A stretch of 64,000 bases of DNA from assembly GCF_030704535.1 (NCBI RefSeq), contig NC_081822.1, forward strand, positions 36,044,001 to 36,108,000, in the 5' to 3' direction. The number at the start of each line of letters is the position of its first letter. Position 1 is the stretch's first letter. Positions 49,313 to 61,386 of this stretch are shown piece after piece. Made by a program: the position numbers and the translations under genes. Origin of the DNA: Vitis vinifera (taxonomy: Eukaryota; Streptophyta; Magnoliopsida; Vitales; Vitaceae). The notes beneath the pieces are model-generated. The model was not told the DNA's origin. It saw only the letters and a list, made by a program, of their open reading frames with translations, and did no database searches.

Positions 49313-49560
49313 TGGAATCCGTTTGATAGTGATTCTAGGAAACTTTTTTAATATTTATAATATTTAAAAAATTTTATTATTCAAGTGTTAGAAATGTTAG
49401 AAACGTTTCATAAAATCATTTTTAAACACATTTTAGAACTAGTTTAACAATAATTTTAAAAAGTATTTTTAATACTTTTAACCCTTAAAATTTTTTATCA
49501 TTCAATTATTAAAAATGTTAGAAATATTTTTTTGAATCATTATCAAACCCACTCTATGCT
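49313..49560. mobile_element. Two adjacent short inverted-repeat MITEs
   Basis: The first unit opens GGAATCCGTTTGATAGTGATTC (49315) and ends in inverted orientation at about 49434 (AAAATCATTTTTAAACACATT). The second opens AGAACTAGTTTAACAATAATTTT (about 49436) and closes with TGAATCATTATCAAACCCACTC (about 49533-49554). The same GATAGTGATT...AATCACTATCAAAC theme recurs at about 5640-5755, 9100-9190, 9605-9720, 46700-47345 and 61785-62160. The class cannot be assigned without copies to align. Confidence 0.55.
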
Positions 49561-52500
49561 TATGTTTATAATAAATATATTATTAATAAATTTTTCTTAT
49601 AGATAAAGGGACTATTAACGAACTAACCTCCAAAAATAGGTGAGTGCAAGGTGGAGAAAGTAAAACATCAATAACAATCCAACAATCCCATCCTCAATTC
49701 TCATTGGAATGTTGCAGATGCATGAATTTCATTATCATATTTTGGATTATTACACGTCATAAGAAAGTAGTTAAAATTTAATTATGTTTTTAATATAAAT
49801 ATTTTTCATTTATTAATCATATTCTACTTTTAACATATGGTGGGAAAAACAAAATTCTAAAATCTAAAATCATAATAAACCCTGATCAAAATAAATCTTC
49901 ACGGTTTTAAAATACATTTATATGATTAAAAGAAGTTTATGTATATATAGCACCAAAAACTTTTTCCTCTATTAGATGTGGGATATCACATCATCTATAT
50001 AACTCTCAAACTTAATTATTTAAGTTTAAGAGAACTAACAAAAACATGTCTCATATAATAATTATTTTTTTTAATAAAGTTATATTAAATTTTATTATAT
50101 AAATTCAATAATATAAAAATACTAATTATATATACTTCTATTTCTTGGATTCTCCTACCCATAAACATATAAATTAAAATAATATCCAAACATGTCTTTA
50201 GTAAAAGATTAAAATCAACATAAAAAATTCTCCTAAATAAAAATTTAATTCAATCATATTGTAATGGTAATTTTTTTTTTTTTAAATTTTACTTTTTCTA
50301 GAAGTCTTTAGTAAGACTTCAAAAATCCTCCTCAATGAGAATTTAATAATTATTTTACGAAAAAAAATAAAAAAATGATGATGTTCTTATAGATGACCAA
50401 TAATAAGAGGGCAGAAGTAGAGCCGAGGAGGAGGGAATAGAAACTCAACCTTTTGCAATAGCGAGGGTGGATGATTGAGAGACGTACGTAGGTCTGAGAA
50501 GGAGGGAATAAAAACTGCTGAGAGAGAGAAAAGGAAAAAGAGAAGAGAGAGCAAGCTGTCACCAACTCAGAAAATGGAAAAAAAAATATAAAATAGAGAA
50601 AGTGAGAGACAGCGCAGACACATATGATTCAATCCTCTCTCCCACATGCCAACTCTGAACACAAAGCCTTTTTTCCTTTTTTTCCTTTTTTTTTTTTTTT
50701 GGGATTGTGTGGGGGAGAGAAATGGGGTGGGGACCACAGCCAGCTCACTTTCACTCACCTGTAATTGACTGTGTGTGTTGTTTGGATGGCAGGAAAATAA
50801 TGGGAAAATGTTGGGGCTGACGTCTGCCACTCTTTTTTCTACCAGCATGTGTCGGTTGACGTGGCAGCATCAAATACCGTAGTCTAATTTCTCTATATAA
50901 GCTCAAATATGGATTTGAAATTGGTATAGGTACATTAGCAATTACTAATTGCATTAAAAATAACTAAAATTAGGTTTTTTTTTTTAAATTAAAAAAATAT
51001 TTTCAAAATATCTTTTTTTATTTATAGTTGAAAATTGGAATTGACACCAAATATAAATTTTAAGAATAATATTAATATAAATATAAAATAGCTTTGGATC
51101 TCCTAAAGCTTAGATGATAAGTAAGATTTTTGTGACAGACACATCCAACTTTTTTTCAAAAAAATTAAATCATAAGCTATGTTAATAAAATTAATTAAAT
51201 AAAAATAAATAAATAAATAAAAATGCTATTGTAAGACATGTGACAACTTATGCATAAAATAATTTTTTAGGTCTAAAAAATACATTTGAAAAACTTTTGG
51301 AAAAAATAGTTTTTTCAAAATTTTGAAAATAAATTTGAAGTATTTAAGAGTTGAGAATATTAAGAATCCTTTTCGAATTTTTACATTATATATAAATATA
51401 TAAGATTTTTATTAAAAATAAGGAAAAACTATTTTTTATATTTCAGTTTTCAAATACGATTTTATTCTTAAAATCAATTTAATTGTTTTAAAAATTTATT
51501 TTTAAAAACATTATCAAACACATCATTATTCAAAAAAGCATCATCAAAGAGACTTTCATGATTTCTTTTTCTTTCTTTGTTTCTTTCAATGTTTTTCATT
51601 TTTTATTTTTGTTTTTTTTTGGTTTTTCCTCCTTTGAGAATAGGAATGGGCCAAGAGCATGAGAAGAGCAAAGATAGAGGTCGATTGGACTTCATAGGTT
51701 GTCTTCAAGTCATGTAGAGAAAAGAAATTCTCTGCTTAGCTTACAAACTAGTTGGCTCATTTTTGTATTCTTTGAAACAAACTACCATTCTAAGGGGAGA
51801 TAAGGCATGAGTTGGAAATTTTCATGCAAATTCCCTGCACTTTCCATTCTACATGGGACAATAATGAAATGAAACTTAAATTAAATTAAATTACAAATAA
51901 ATGAGACTATTTTTTGTTACATGCCCCTATCATCATTAGCCATCACTTTTCAATATGGTACCAAAAAACCATTTTTCAATTCCATATAGAATGACCTTTT
52001 GGCATATGTTTCTTTCTTTTGGCAAAGAATCCATGGGGAAACATTTTGTCTCATATATTGATGAAGCAAATCCTAGGTGATATGTTTCCCATCCTAAGCT
52101 ACTTTGATACTACAAAGATTTTGAACTTTTTTTGAAATTGTTTTTGAAAACACTTTTCAAAAAATGATTTTCTAAAACAATTCTTTAAAACAGTTATGGC
52201 TCATAATAAAATTTAATTTGAGAACTTTCAATATGAAAAACAGCTTGACTTATTCTCTGTAAAGCTTTTATATACATATAAAGTTCCTAAAATGTTTTCC
52301 ATACTTTCAATTGTTGCTCAAAACATTATACAAAAACTAACTTAAAACAGTCCAAATTTGTTCTAAAAAACAACCTGTTATTAGAACAAATTTTCAAAAA
52401 ACTATTTTTTTTTGTTGTGAGTTTGCCATGTGTTTTCCAAACAAGACCATAGTCAAAGTGTTTTCCTTTTAACAGTTAAAACAGAAAACAATTTTTAAAA

Positions 52501-53007
52501 ACAGTTCTAAACAAAGCCTTTGAGAAGGCACTACCATTGAGATGGTTAGAAATGGCTAGAAAGGCCTTCAAGTTGCTTTCATTTTAACAGTTACAATATG
52601 CTTAGAAATGGACTTTTGATTGCATATGGGACATATGTGGGATGCAGAAAGCAATAGGCATTTTGCCTGCAGCCTGTATTAGCAAACCACCACAATCACA
52701 AGTTAAACATGCTGCGGTTGCACCCTAAATACAGGATTACCATCAGGAACACTAACAAGACAGCGTGTTTAGCATTCATATTGGATAATAAGCGACAAGG
52801 GAAACATTCTGAACAAAAAAGAAAGCTGTAAATCTTCTGGCTTAACACGTGAAGAGGCACTTCAATTGCAGTTTCATATGCAACAATGGCAAAACTCAAG
52901 CTTCCGGTTAGCATGATCCCCTCCATCAACCAAATGAGATCACGGTCACAGCAGGATTTCCCAATGTCAAAAGCGAGCAAGCTGAATTTGAGGAGCATGA
53001 ACGTGTT

Positions 53008-56000
53008 CTATAGCATGTCCTCATGATAAAGATGGAGGCCAAGACCAAAGCGTGCACAAGCACGCCTGAAAGCCATTGCTTCCGCCTTCTGTACAGGATC
53101 TCCATAGCCTGTGTCCTCTACTAAAGCAGTTCCTGTTGACTCTCTGTACATCTGGTGGAAAGACAAATAATGTTACGGGCAATTCAAGTTAGTTTTCCTT
53201 CAGGGGTTTGGCCTCTTTTCATTTTTGAGATAAAAAACAAAGTAGCTGATGCTGCTGACCAATTACCTAGTTTTAGACGGGTTTTTCCCTGAAGGTTTTG
53301 TTATTTTTAATCTTTTCCTTCATATTCAACAAACTGTGTTCGGGAATATGCTAGGCATTATGAGTATAAATCCTAACAGCTTAAGTTTTTAAGGCATTGA
53401 TTGTCTAACATGGTATCAAAATCTCATTTAATGGGAGGTCTTGACAAATTAAATCTATTTTCTATATGATGGAATAGTAATTCTAAAATCAGGAGAATAT
53501 GAGTAATTTGACGTCTTTCCTCATGCCTTCGCCTACTAGAATATTGTTATAACATCTTCAGAGTACTTGAAACAATGAAGCAAGACGAGCAAGATGTACA
53601 ACTTGAGTTGTTCGTTTAAATACTCCTTCCAGAATCATAAATACCTTGATATCATTGTTATTCCATCGTGATTTTAGAAGCAGACCTATAAAAATCTGCG
53701 GAATTATAATTCAAATTATAATCAGATGTTAATATCCCCTTTCCTGTCAATCAAGTTCGTTGTTGTCTCATTATTCAACACGTTTGTTTCACCACTTTCC
53801 CAATCAACAACTCTACTTTTCTAGACCAGAACAGCATCCTGTGCCTTAGATGAATAGGAAATCTTCACAATAAACAATCATTCCAAGATCACATAATACC
53901 ATTTTGAACCAGATGCTTGTGTAATTTTACCAGATTTTATCCGAGTTTCCAACATCTAAATCCTGAAGCTCATCTGCAACTTAAGAGAACATCATTTCCA
54001 TCCTATTATTGGTTTTGGCTATGTATTTTGCGACAAAAGATATTGTTGAAGTTCATCAAATTCTAAATCTCATTATTCAAGATAACAGCACTCTACTCTG
54101 CCTAAGCATCTCTGGATCAAACCACCATTTCACACCACAGTGCTCTAGACAGTTGGGAATGCATAGGCAAGAGGTGTGTCATGCACCAAGCAGCAAGCTG
54201 AACCTTCAGCATGTCCCCATATCCCAAATTGAATCAAAAGCCAATTTTGAAGTTCTCCCAGATTACAATATTGCTTTGTCCAGAGATACCCTGAAACTTC
54301 AACAATGATCATTGGTATAGATCATTTTTCTCCATAGCCTATCTTAGATCATCACAGCCCTTTACAATGACCAGCAATTATCCTTGTAAAAGGATTTACC
54401 AATTTTTCTCAGACAAACAACAAACCTGAAGCCAGCTAGATTATCTTTAAGAGTGGTACAGATATTTTAGTTCTCAAAATTTTCATAGTATTTTTAACAG
54501 TATGAAAAGGAATTGGTGTCATGACTAAAATCCACATTTGACCTCGTTTTTGTGAGGCAGTTCATACTTCTTCAACCGCAATCAAGCCTCCACTTTCCAT
54601 AAAAATTACATCATACTAACTGTATATCCATGTACTAATAAATCTGTTACAAAGCTGCGAAGGGGTTTTATATAGTCCGGGCCTCTAAATCAGAACCTAA
54701 AAGGAATCATTTCGTAGGGTGTGCTGGTGTATGCTGTCCTTAAGATGGTGGGTTTAGGTCTAGACACCATGAGTCTCAGGACTAAATCCTTTATAATGAT
54801 TTATATATGTGCATTTGCTGCTGGGCTTTTTATGATACTTCTAATCGAGAAATTTAAGAGCACTATTAAAATCTAATGAGTATTTTCTGTTATTTCTGCA
54901 CCAGGACAATGTTCAAAACCAAACAAATTGATATAACAGGCACAAGCTCTGAAGTTTAACATGAAAAAAATTACCTCTGCATCAGTCCCATATAGTGTTA
55001 CACGGTAAACAACAGATACAGATTTTCCATCTGCAGAATAGGTGATGCTTCGAACCTCCCCAGACCATTCTACAATAAGAAGAGCAAAATGAATCATTAT
55101 GAGAGTTAAATGATTTGAAAGCCTTCTTATAATGAACAGTCATAAGTTTGACTGGGAAGAAAAAAAAAAAAAAACGAAGAAAAGGAGTGAAACATACCGG
55201 GAGCATGTAAATTCATAATCCTATTTACAATGTGCCTGCATATGATGAAAATTGATTATAGGGAAATCTTAACCATAAGCTATGCCTTTTGGCACACTAC
55301 ACATTAAAGCTAAAATCTGATTAAAGCTGCTAAATGGAGTAGAAAGTAGGGGTATTCAAAAAACCAATTGGCTCAACAAAAACTGACTGAATTGACTGAT
55401 CAAGGTTCAAAGATCTTTTCAAAATTTTTGTTTTCTAAACATAAAACCAAATTGGACAGTTGGTCTAAGATTTCCCATTTAAAAAACGAATAATAAACCA
55501 AACTGAATTGAAAGTTATAATGCATAAATATGATATACATGCGTCGTGCAACTATTAGTTATATTATTAATTTGGCACACATCTTCCACTGTAGATGGGA
55601 TCCCAAAATAGGTTCAAATAAAAAATAAAAAAGGTTCAAACCTTACAATTCCATTTCAAATTTTCCTTTTCTTGGTCTTCTTACTCTCCCCATTAGATTA
55701 TAATAATATGTTTTGAAATGAGCAGCAATCATGTGGTTTAAATAGGTTTTTGGTTATTCAAGTCTTTTGGCCCAAAATGCCTAATCATCAGCATTTTGGC
55801 TTTGGGTCAAACTGACAGAAAAAAAGGTTTTTCTGTTAAATCAAACTAAATCAAAGTGAAGTAAACCGACATATATCAGTTACTGTTAATATAAACCAAA
55901 CCAAACCCATCGATTTCCTCTTTAATTTCAATTAGTTCTGTTTTTAATGGAAAATTGGTTAGATCAATTTGGTTTGATTTTAATGCTAAAAGCCAAACAC

Positions 56001-56847
56001 AACCCTACTAGCACCAAATAGAGGTTATATATCAATGGTTATAAATCAATTTTAATGAGACTACCCGGAGAAGAAACACGTAGGGCCTCTCTAGTATTGA
56101 AAATCAGAATGTGGTTTTCCCAAAAAAAGGTTCTAATTTTTTGGAAATATTTTCTAAAAGGTTTTTAAAAACATGTCACCAAACACATTTTCTTTGTCAA
56201 ATCCATCTTCTGTTATGATAACGACAGGTATTCTGATAAAGCATCACTGCACTTTGTTGATCACAATTATCTCCCACTGTTAAATCGTTCTCCTTTGCAT
56301 TTTGCACACCTTTGATTCCATTAATCATCCACATAGAATCCAACAATCATTCCCGGAAAAACTTTTCCCCGGGAAATTTTCCCACATTGCGTCTAAAATT
56401 TTATCACAATGTTAAAATTTCTGTATAAATGTCAAAGTTCTGCTTAAATTTCATGATTCTCCAAACTTCAGAACAAACCCAACTCAAAACAAACAGACAC
56501 AGAACAAAGAATTTTCCGGGAAAATAAGGAAAGCCCACCAAGCAAGAAAATTCATACCAGGGAATGTATTTGATGGAAAACCCATCTTCCGTACGGACTT
56601 TGACGAGGGTATCGGGGACTTTTTTGCTGAGTTCTTTGAGGATTTCAGAGAGGGGTCTGCTGATTCCGGAGGTTGGAACGACGTCATCTAAGCGCTCTGG
56701 CTCTGGTTCTGGTTCCGGAACTATCACTCTTTCTTTCTGTGAAGCCTTTGCGTAGGATCGAAGAGAGCTGACAAGCAATGATTTGAGAGTCGGAGAAGAA
56801 GGTGAAAGTGGGTTTTTTGTGAGAGATTTCAGCAAATACGACGTCAT
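53008..56847 (-). CDS. RAD52-1: RAD52-like single-stranded-DNA-binding protein, mitochondrial (RAD52-1/ODB1)
   Basis: Four exons: 56847-56558, 55235-55198, 55069-54975 and 53151-53008 (TAG at 53010-53008). They give 188 residues, close to the ~176-residue Arabidopsis protein. The N-terminus MTSYLLKSLTKNPLSPSSPT through SLRSYAKAS is Ser/Lys/Leu-rich like a mitochondrial presequence. A Pro-Glu repeat (PEPEPEPE) follows, then the RAD52-like domain from about residue 57: VPTSGISRPLSEILKELSKK, FSIKYIPWHIVNRIMN, PEWSGEVRSITYSADGKSVS, VTLYGTDAE, GYGDPVQKAEAMAFRRACA and FGLGLHLYHEDML. The family binds single-stranded DNA and anneals complementary strands in mitochondrial homologous recombination. An upstream in-frame ATG at 56904 would add MRLKKRQTQTQTQTQGDFK, encoded by a hexanucleotide repeat; I prefer the internal ATG, which starts the transit-like sequence. 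Confidence 0.92.
53152..54974 (-). other. Intron 3 of RAD52-1
   Basis: A 1.8 kb intron between the TLYGTDAE and YRESTGTAL exons. A 99-codon plus-strand ORF at 54009-54308 has no family resemblance. I see no other exon, RNA gene or clear transposon in it. Confidence 0.6.
55236..56557 (-). other. Intron 1 of RAD52-1, with a possible hAT-like element
   Basis: A 1.3 kb intron. About 55341-56010 is rich in AACCAAACC/GGTTTGGTTT-type phrases. It starts AGTAGGGGTATTC and ends with CCCTACTA (AGTAGGGTTG inverted). This resembles degenerate plant hAT-family termini (TAGGGGTGTTCAA in intact elements). I found no clear 8-bp target duplication, so assignment is tentative. Confidence 0.4.
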
Positions 56848-56980
56848 TTTGAAGTCTCCCTGTGTCTGTGTCTGTGTCTGTGTCTGTCTTTTCTTCAGTC
56901 GCAAAACCCTATTTTATAGGGTTTTAGAAGTGGGCCCAAATTAAACCCCAAAATTGGGCCCAAAGTAAAGCCCAAATATT
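56848..56980 (-). promoter_or_regulatory. RAD52-1 leader/promoter: hexamer repeat, telo-box palindrome and site II motifs
   Basis: Upstream of the start codon are a TGTGTC/TGTCTG hexamer repeat (about 56859-56888), then a palindrome made of two telo-box cores, AAAACCCTAT TTT ATAGGGTTTT (56903-56925), and two TGGGCC(C) site II motifs (56931-56937 and 56955-56961). Telo-box plus site II is a known pairing in promoters of housekeeping and mitochondrial-protein genes in plants. The palindromic pairing is unusual. Confidence 0.65.
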
Positions 56981-58399
56981 TGTCCTTTAAATTGGGTCAA
57001 AGGCTTTTCCTTGGCCTTCGTGGGCATATCTGGGTGAGATGAAGATTGGCTTTCGCATGCATGCAAAGGCAGAAGGGAGGTATCACTGTGAGGGAAAAAT
57101 GTATTTCGACATGCTCATATGAAAAAAAAAACCATAAAATAAGAACCCAAATTTATAAAATACAAATTTTAAATATCCATTTAAAAATAATTAGTATTTC
57201 ATGCATTTTTTTTGTTTAAAGGTCCTATTTTGACCATTCAAATATATCTTTTAATGATATACATTTGACTATTTGAGGTACTATATTTAACAATTGAGTG
57301 TATAAAATTTGAATAATTTTTAGAAAGTTTCTACTTTATAATTACTTTTACATGAGTGTACAAAAAAACATTTTTTCCTTTTATGTTTTCAAAGAGACTT
57401 TGTCATTATGTTTTCAAAATAGTTTTTAAAAACTATTTTATGATATTCTGTAAAACAAATGTTTGTTTGAAAGCCTAAAATGTTTAAAATATATTTTTTA
57501 TATTTTTAAAATAATTTTATATGTATTAATTTATTTTAAATCATTCTCTATAGGTATGTAATTATTTTTTAAAACAATCTTTTAAAAACAAATGAAAATA
57601 ACTAAAAGATGTTATTTAAAAAAAAATCATGTTTTCCAATTGTCAAACATGTTTTCCTAGGCCTTTTTTTTTTTTTTTTTGTCTTAAAAAATATAAAAAT
57701 ATTTTAAAAAACAATTACCAAACATAACAGTTTTAAAAAATTGTTATAAAAAATTATTTTTTGGAATTGTTTTTAAAGCCGATGCTTGTCATCTTCCTTT
57801 CATTCATTTTCGAAGGCTCCACCTTTGGATGTTACTTAATTATCACTACGAGCAAATGGATGTAGGTCAGGACATCGATGTTTATGATTCTGATCGTGAC
57901 TGAAAGTTGGTGAATTGTTCATTTAGTTTGGGCTTGTTAACCTAGATCTACTTGTTTATGGCCTGGTTATTGTAAGATGAACCATCCATCACTCCAATGT
58001 TTTCTAGTCCTAAACACTTGAAAGGCTCAGTTTCACGGCTTATTCACATGGTCGGCCGTTCTCATCTTTCAGGCCACCGAGTTTTTGACTGATCCAACTT
58101 CAAAAAAACAAGATGTTCCAACCTCTTGGACTGGTTTTGATCAAATCCAAATTTCAAAACATTGCATAAAAGCTAAGCAAAAGCTGGGCGCGAAACAAGA
58201 AGCATCTTCCGTTCTTATTGCAATAGTGTTGCAGCATAGTGGGAACAAGCTAGCTAGGTTAATTTATACCTGATAATATATGAAACAAAAATGAAAAATC
58301 CATATGAAATAGCACACCAAGTACATATATTTAATTTTTGCTAGCAACAAGTAGGGAACCATGCATGAGTGTGTGTATGTATACATACAGGAGTAGTGA
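56981..58399. other. Intergenic region between RAD52-1 and the GDSL lipase gene
   Basis: AT-rich. It contains another copy of the dispersed MITE-like family at about 57405-57735 and a T18 run near 57666-57683. 57780-58260 is less AT-rich and probably includes the 3' flank of neither coding region that I can define. No gene recognised. Confidence 0.55.
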
Positions 58400-61319
58400 T
58401 TAAATGAGAGCCATTTGCTGGACATTGATGGGGTAGCAATCAGAGGGAGGACCATAGAAGGCCGTTTGAGCAAGGATGACATTGGCAGCCGTGGTTGGAT
58501 GGAAGGCATCCCAAAACACATATTCATTCCTGTTTAGGCATGGCATTTGCATAGGCAGACATGTTATCTGCCCTTGGTTTCTTCCTAGTCCACAGCACCC
58601 TCTATCCACTACACTGAACCCTGCATGCATTCATATATAGTCATAGTCTCATTTTTAGAATCCATAGTCACTGTTTCATACAATATATCACACGTTAATT
58701 TATCAGTTACCCTAAAAATTTAAGAAGAATGTGGGGAATGGACTAAGAAAGTTTAGTAAATACACCAAATCTTGACATATTTCTCGTGTGTTATCTCTTG
58801 TACTTTCGTAGGAGTTCAACAAGTTTAATTAGGAACATCATGTGAAAAGTAAGTTCGCTCACCATAAGTAGCAGGATTATTGAGAATGTCACCAAAAATA
58901 CCATAAGTATTGCCATACACAAAGATGGAGCCAGGATGGTTCCCATTCAGCTGGTTGACGAGTGCCCTGAGCCCTTCATTGAAGGTACCAAGTATCTGAT
59001 TATCGTAGTCGAGACATCGACCGGGCGGCGCCAAGGCTCGCTGGTTTGGCATGCAACCAAGTGGTCCAATCCCGGCTAGGAAGAACTTCCTTAACCCTAA
59101 ACTATACAGTGCCTGCATTTATACATGCATGCTAATTAAAGATAAAGAGTCATAAGCTTGAGAACATGATCAATGATAAGCTTAAAAAATGATAAGAATT
59201 TTAGCTAATTGTATATCATATAATTCGTTTAATAAATAAGTCATGAATCTAACATATTTAAACTATTATTTAATCATATCAAAATAACTTATGACTTATT
59301 CGTTTAACTCATATACATTACAAACTTCAATTTAAAAATTATAAAAATTAAACTTTTCTAAATATCTATATCATATATTTAAAAATATTTAATTAAATAT
59401 TAAAGTATATTCTATCTTATAATTCTATCTTAAGGATATAATTAAAAGTTTAATTTATCTTTTAAATCGGCTAAATAGGTTGTGCCATACCATCTATGTA
59501 TAAATACAGATGATTCATTATCAACATAGGTATAACTTTCTTTTAATAAAACTAATAATATTAGGATGTTTTCTATTAGACTTTAGATTTTTTAATAAAA
59601 TAAGTAAATAAACAAAAATTACCAAAATTTGCCGTGCATAATGGTTGAGGAGGAGGTTGGCGAAATCCGGGGGACTGTAGTTGTAGCTGGAAGGGTAGAG
59701 GGAAGGCATGAGGTAGTTGTTGAGGTAGTCATTGCTCCCGAAAACCATTATAACTATGGATTTGGCCAAGTACCGACTCAGAGTTGTTCCATTCGCCATT
59801 GTTCTCATTTGGCTCAATGTGGTCTCAAAGTTCAGCACCTGTTGGCTCAAGCTAAACCTTTGTCCCTGCACCGATCGATTCCACATTCCAAGCACTTGTA
59901 TTAACATAGTATTGGTATAAGACTTAAAAATGTTTTCTTTAGAAAATTTCAAAAATTGCTTCTAAAATTTTTAGAAAATAATTTTTAGAAATCGCTTAAA
60001 GCTCATTTGGGAGTAATTTTGAGGGGATTTAAAACGTCCACTTATATTAATTAGATGTTTGACAAACTTTGAAAATCATTTATGATGAATATATTTCTAA
60101 CAAAAGTGCCACAAAAGTGCTTTTACTATAATTGCTTGCTCTCTGGTCCAAGTAATAATAGTAATGGAATTCAAGAGGTAGAAGTATGATACGTAGTTTT
60201 GGCCAGTTTCATCAAGGATGCCAGCAGCTGCTGAAGCATAATTCACTCCACTAAATATTTTGGACCCTGTTGAGCCAGGATCTGCGAAAGGTTGAGGATA
60301 TGAAACACCTAACATCTCAGCTGCAAATCAAAAGGAAAAGAATTCGATATCAAATGACAAAATTCTACTCACATACTCAAGAGTTCATTCTCTTTAACTT
60401 TGCCAAATTTGCAGAAGTTGGTCAACTGCTTTCTCATACCATACCCAAAAAAATGATACCTAAAGATTTATCAACATTTTCAAAAATTAATTCTTAAAAA
60501 AGGGTTTTTGATAAAGTTCTTAACAATGATATTTTCTTATTTTAAAAAATAAAATTTTGTTTGAGAACCTAATTTTTAAAAATGACTTTATTTGGCTTGT
60601 TTCAAATTACAACAATATATAAAATATGTTCTAAGAATGATCGTATTCTTGATGTCGGTCTATAAAAAAAATAAAAATATTTTAAATTTTTTTCGAAAGT
60701 CACTTTTTTTTTTTTTTTTTTTTTTTTTTCATTTTTTTATTAAAATAAGCAAATTATGGATAAACTATATCATCAAAAGTGTTTTTGAAATTGGAAAATT
60801 ATTTTCCATTATTTAGAAAAAAATAATATTTTTTTATTCTTATGAAGAAATTAAAAAAAACTATGAGTAATTTTTATTGTCTAAAACTAAGATCCATTGT
60901 CAACACTTTTGATGTACAAATTTTGGATCCATCCATAATTTGGTAAAAGTGTAACAAACTTTGTCCCATTAAGAACACACATGATCACCGGATAAAATCA
61001 ATAAACAATTACCTCAAATGATATTCTTATGAGAAAATGAAAGATAGAGAAACTTACCAAGTAGATCAACAATGGTTTTCCCATTACAAAACCTGCCAGT
61101 AGGGCCTCTGAAATCAATCCCGTAAGGGTAGTAGTTTGATTTGGCTATGGAGTCCAGGAAATTGTTGTTGCCATCATCTATCAACGAGTCTCCAAAACAA
61201 AAGATCGCCGGAACCCTCTGCGATCTTGCAACCTGAGTCGAGAATTGTAGACTAAGCAGCAGCAGGAGCAGCACTGCTGCAGACCACAGTGGTTGTTGCT
61301 TCACCATGGTGATCATCAT
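58400..61319 (-). CDS. Secreted GDSL esterase/lipase
   Basis: Five exons: 61319-61058, 60320-60193, 59865-59623, 59112-58863 and 58620-58400 (TAA at 58402-58400). They give 367 residues in the classic five-exon layout and normal length of plant GDSL lipases. MMITMVKQQP is followed by a hydrophobic LLLLLLSL core and ends near ARSQ at ~33, an evident secretion signal. Block I is FCFGDSLIDDGNNN with nucleophile Ser45. Block II is GVNYASAAAGIL with its conserved glycine. Block III is GSNDYLNNY (Asn175). Block V is FWDAFHPT with Asp332 and His335, completing the SGNH catalytic set. Paired cysteines (RGCCG, ITCLP, MPCLN) fit an extracellular fold. The family hydrolyses acyl esters, including cutin or lipid substrates; the substrate here is unknown. 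The gene appears intact. Confidence 0.93.
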
Positions 61320-61380
61320 CCTCTCAAACCTAATTGTCCCCTCAAAAAGATGGCTTTAGAAGATGAAAAATGAGAGGGTT

Positions 61381-61386
61381 GATATA
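61381..61386 (-). promoter_or_regulatory. Candidate TATA box of the GDSL gene
   Basis: The coding strand reads CCTCTATATCAACC, placing TATATC about 62 bases upstream of the ATG. That leaves room for a short leader of ~30 bases. The match is good but unsupported by transcript data. Confidence 0.4.

Larger units (their letters stand above)
38901..53007. other. Long gene-poor AT-rich region
   Basis: About 14 kb without a recognisable gene on either strand. It holds copies of the dispersed MITE-like family (about 41135-41380, 42850-43430, 52110-52525), a second short-MITE family (about 46700-47345, 48600-48800, 49313-49560), a clean Tourist-like MITE (49038-49259), and a short ATGATGC tandem at 46348-46372. 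Three less AT-rich islands, at 39860-40260, 47750-48200 and 50350-50900, have the look of promoter or transcribed sequence but contain no identifiable coding exon. The last ~300 bp are probably the 3' untranslated region of the RAD52-like gene. Confidence 0.6.

Noticed and set aside
52696..52998. 100-codon minus-strand ORF downstream of RAD52-1
   Set aside because: Lies after the RAD52-1 stop, has no domain and most likely falls in its 3' untranslated region.
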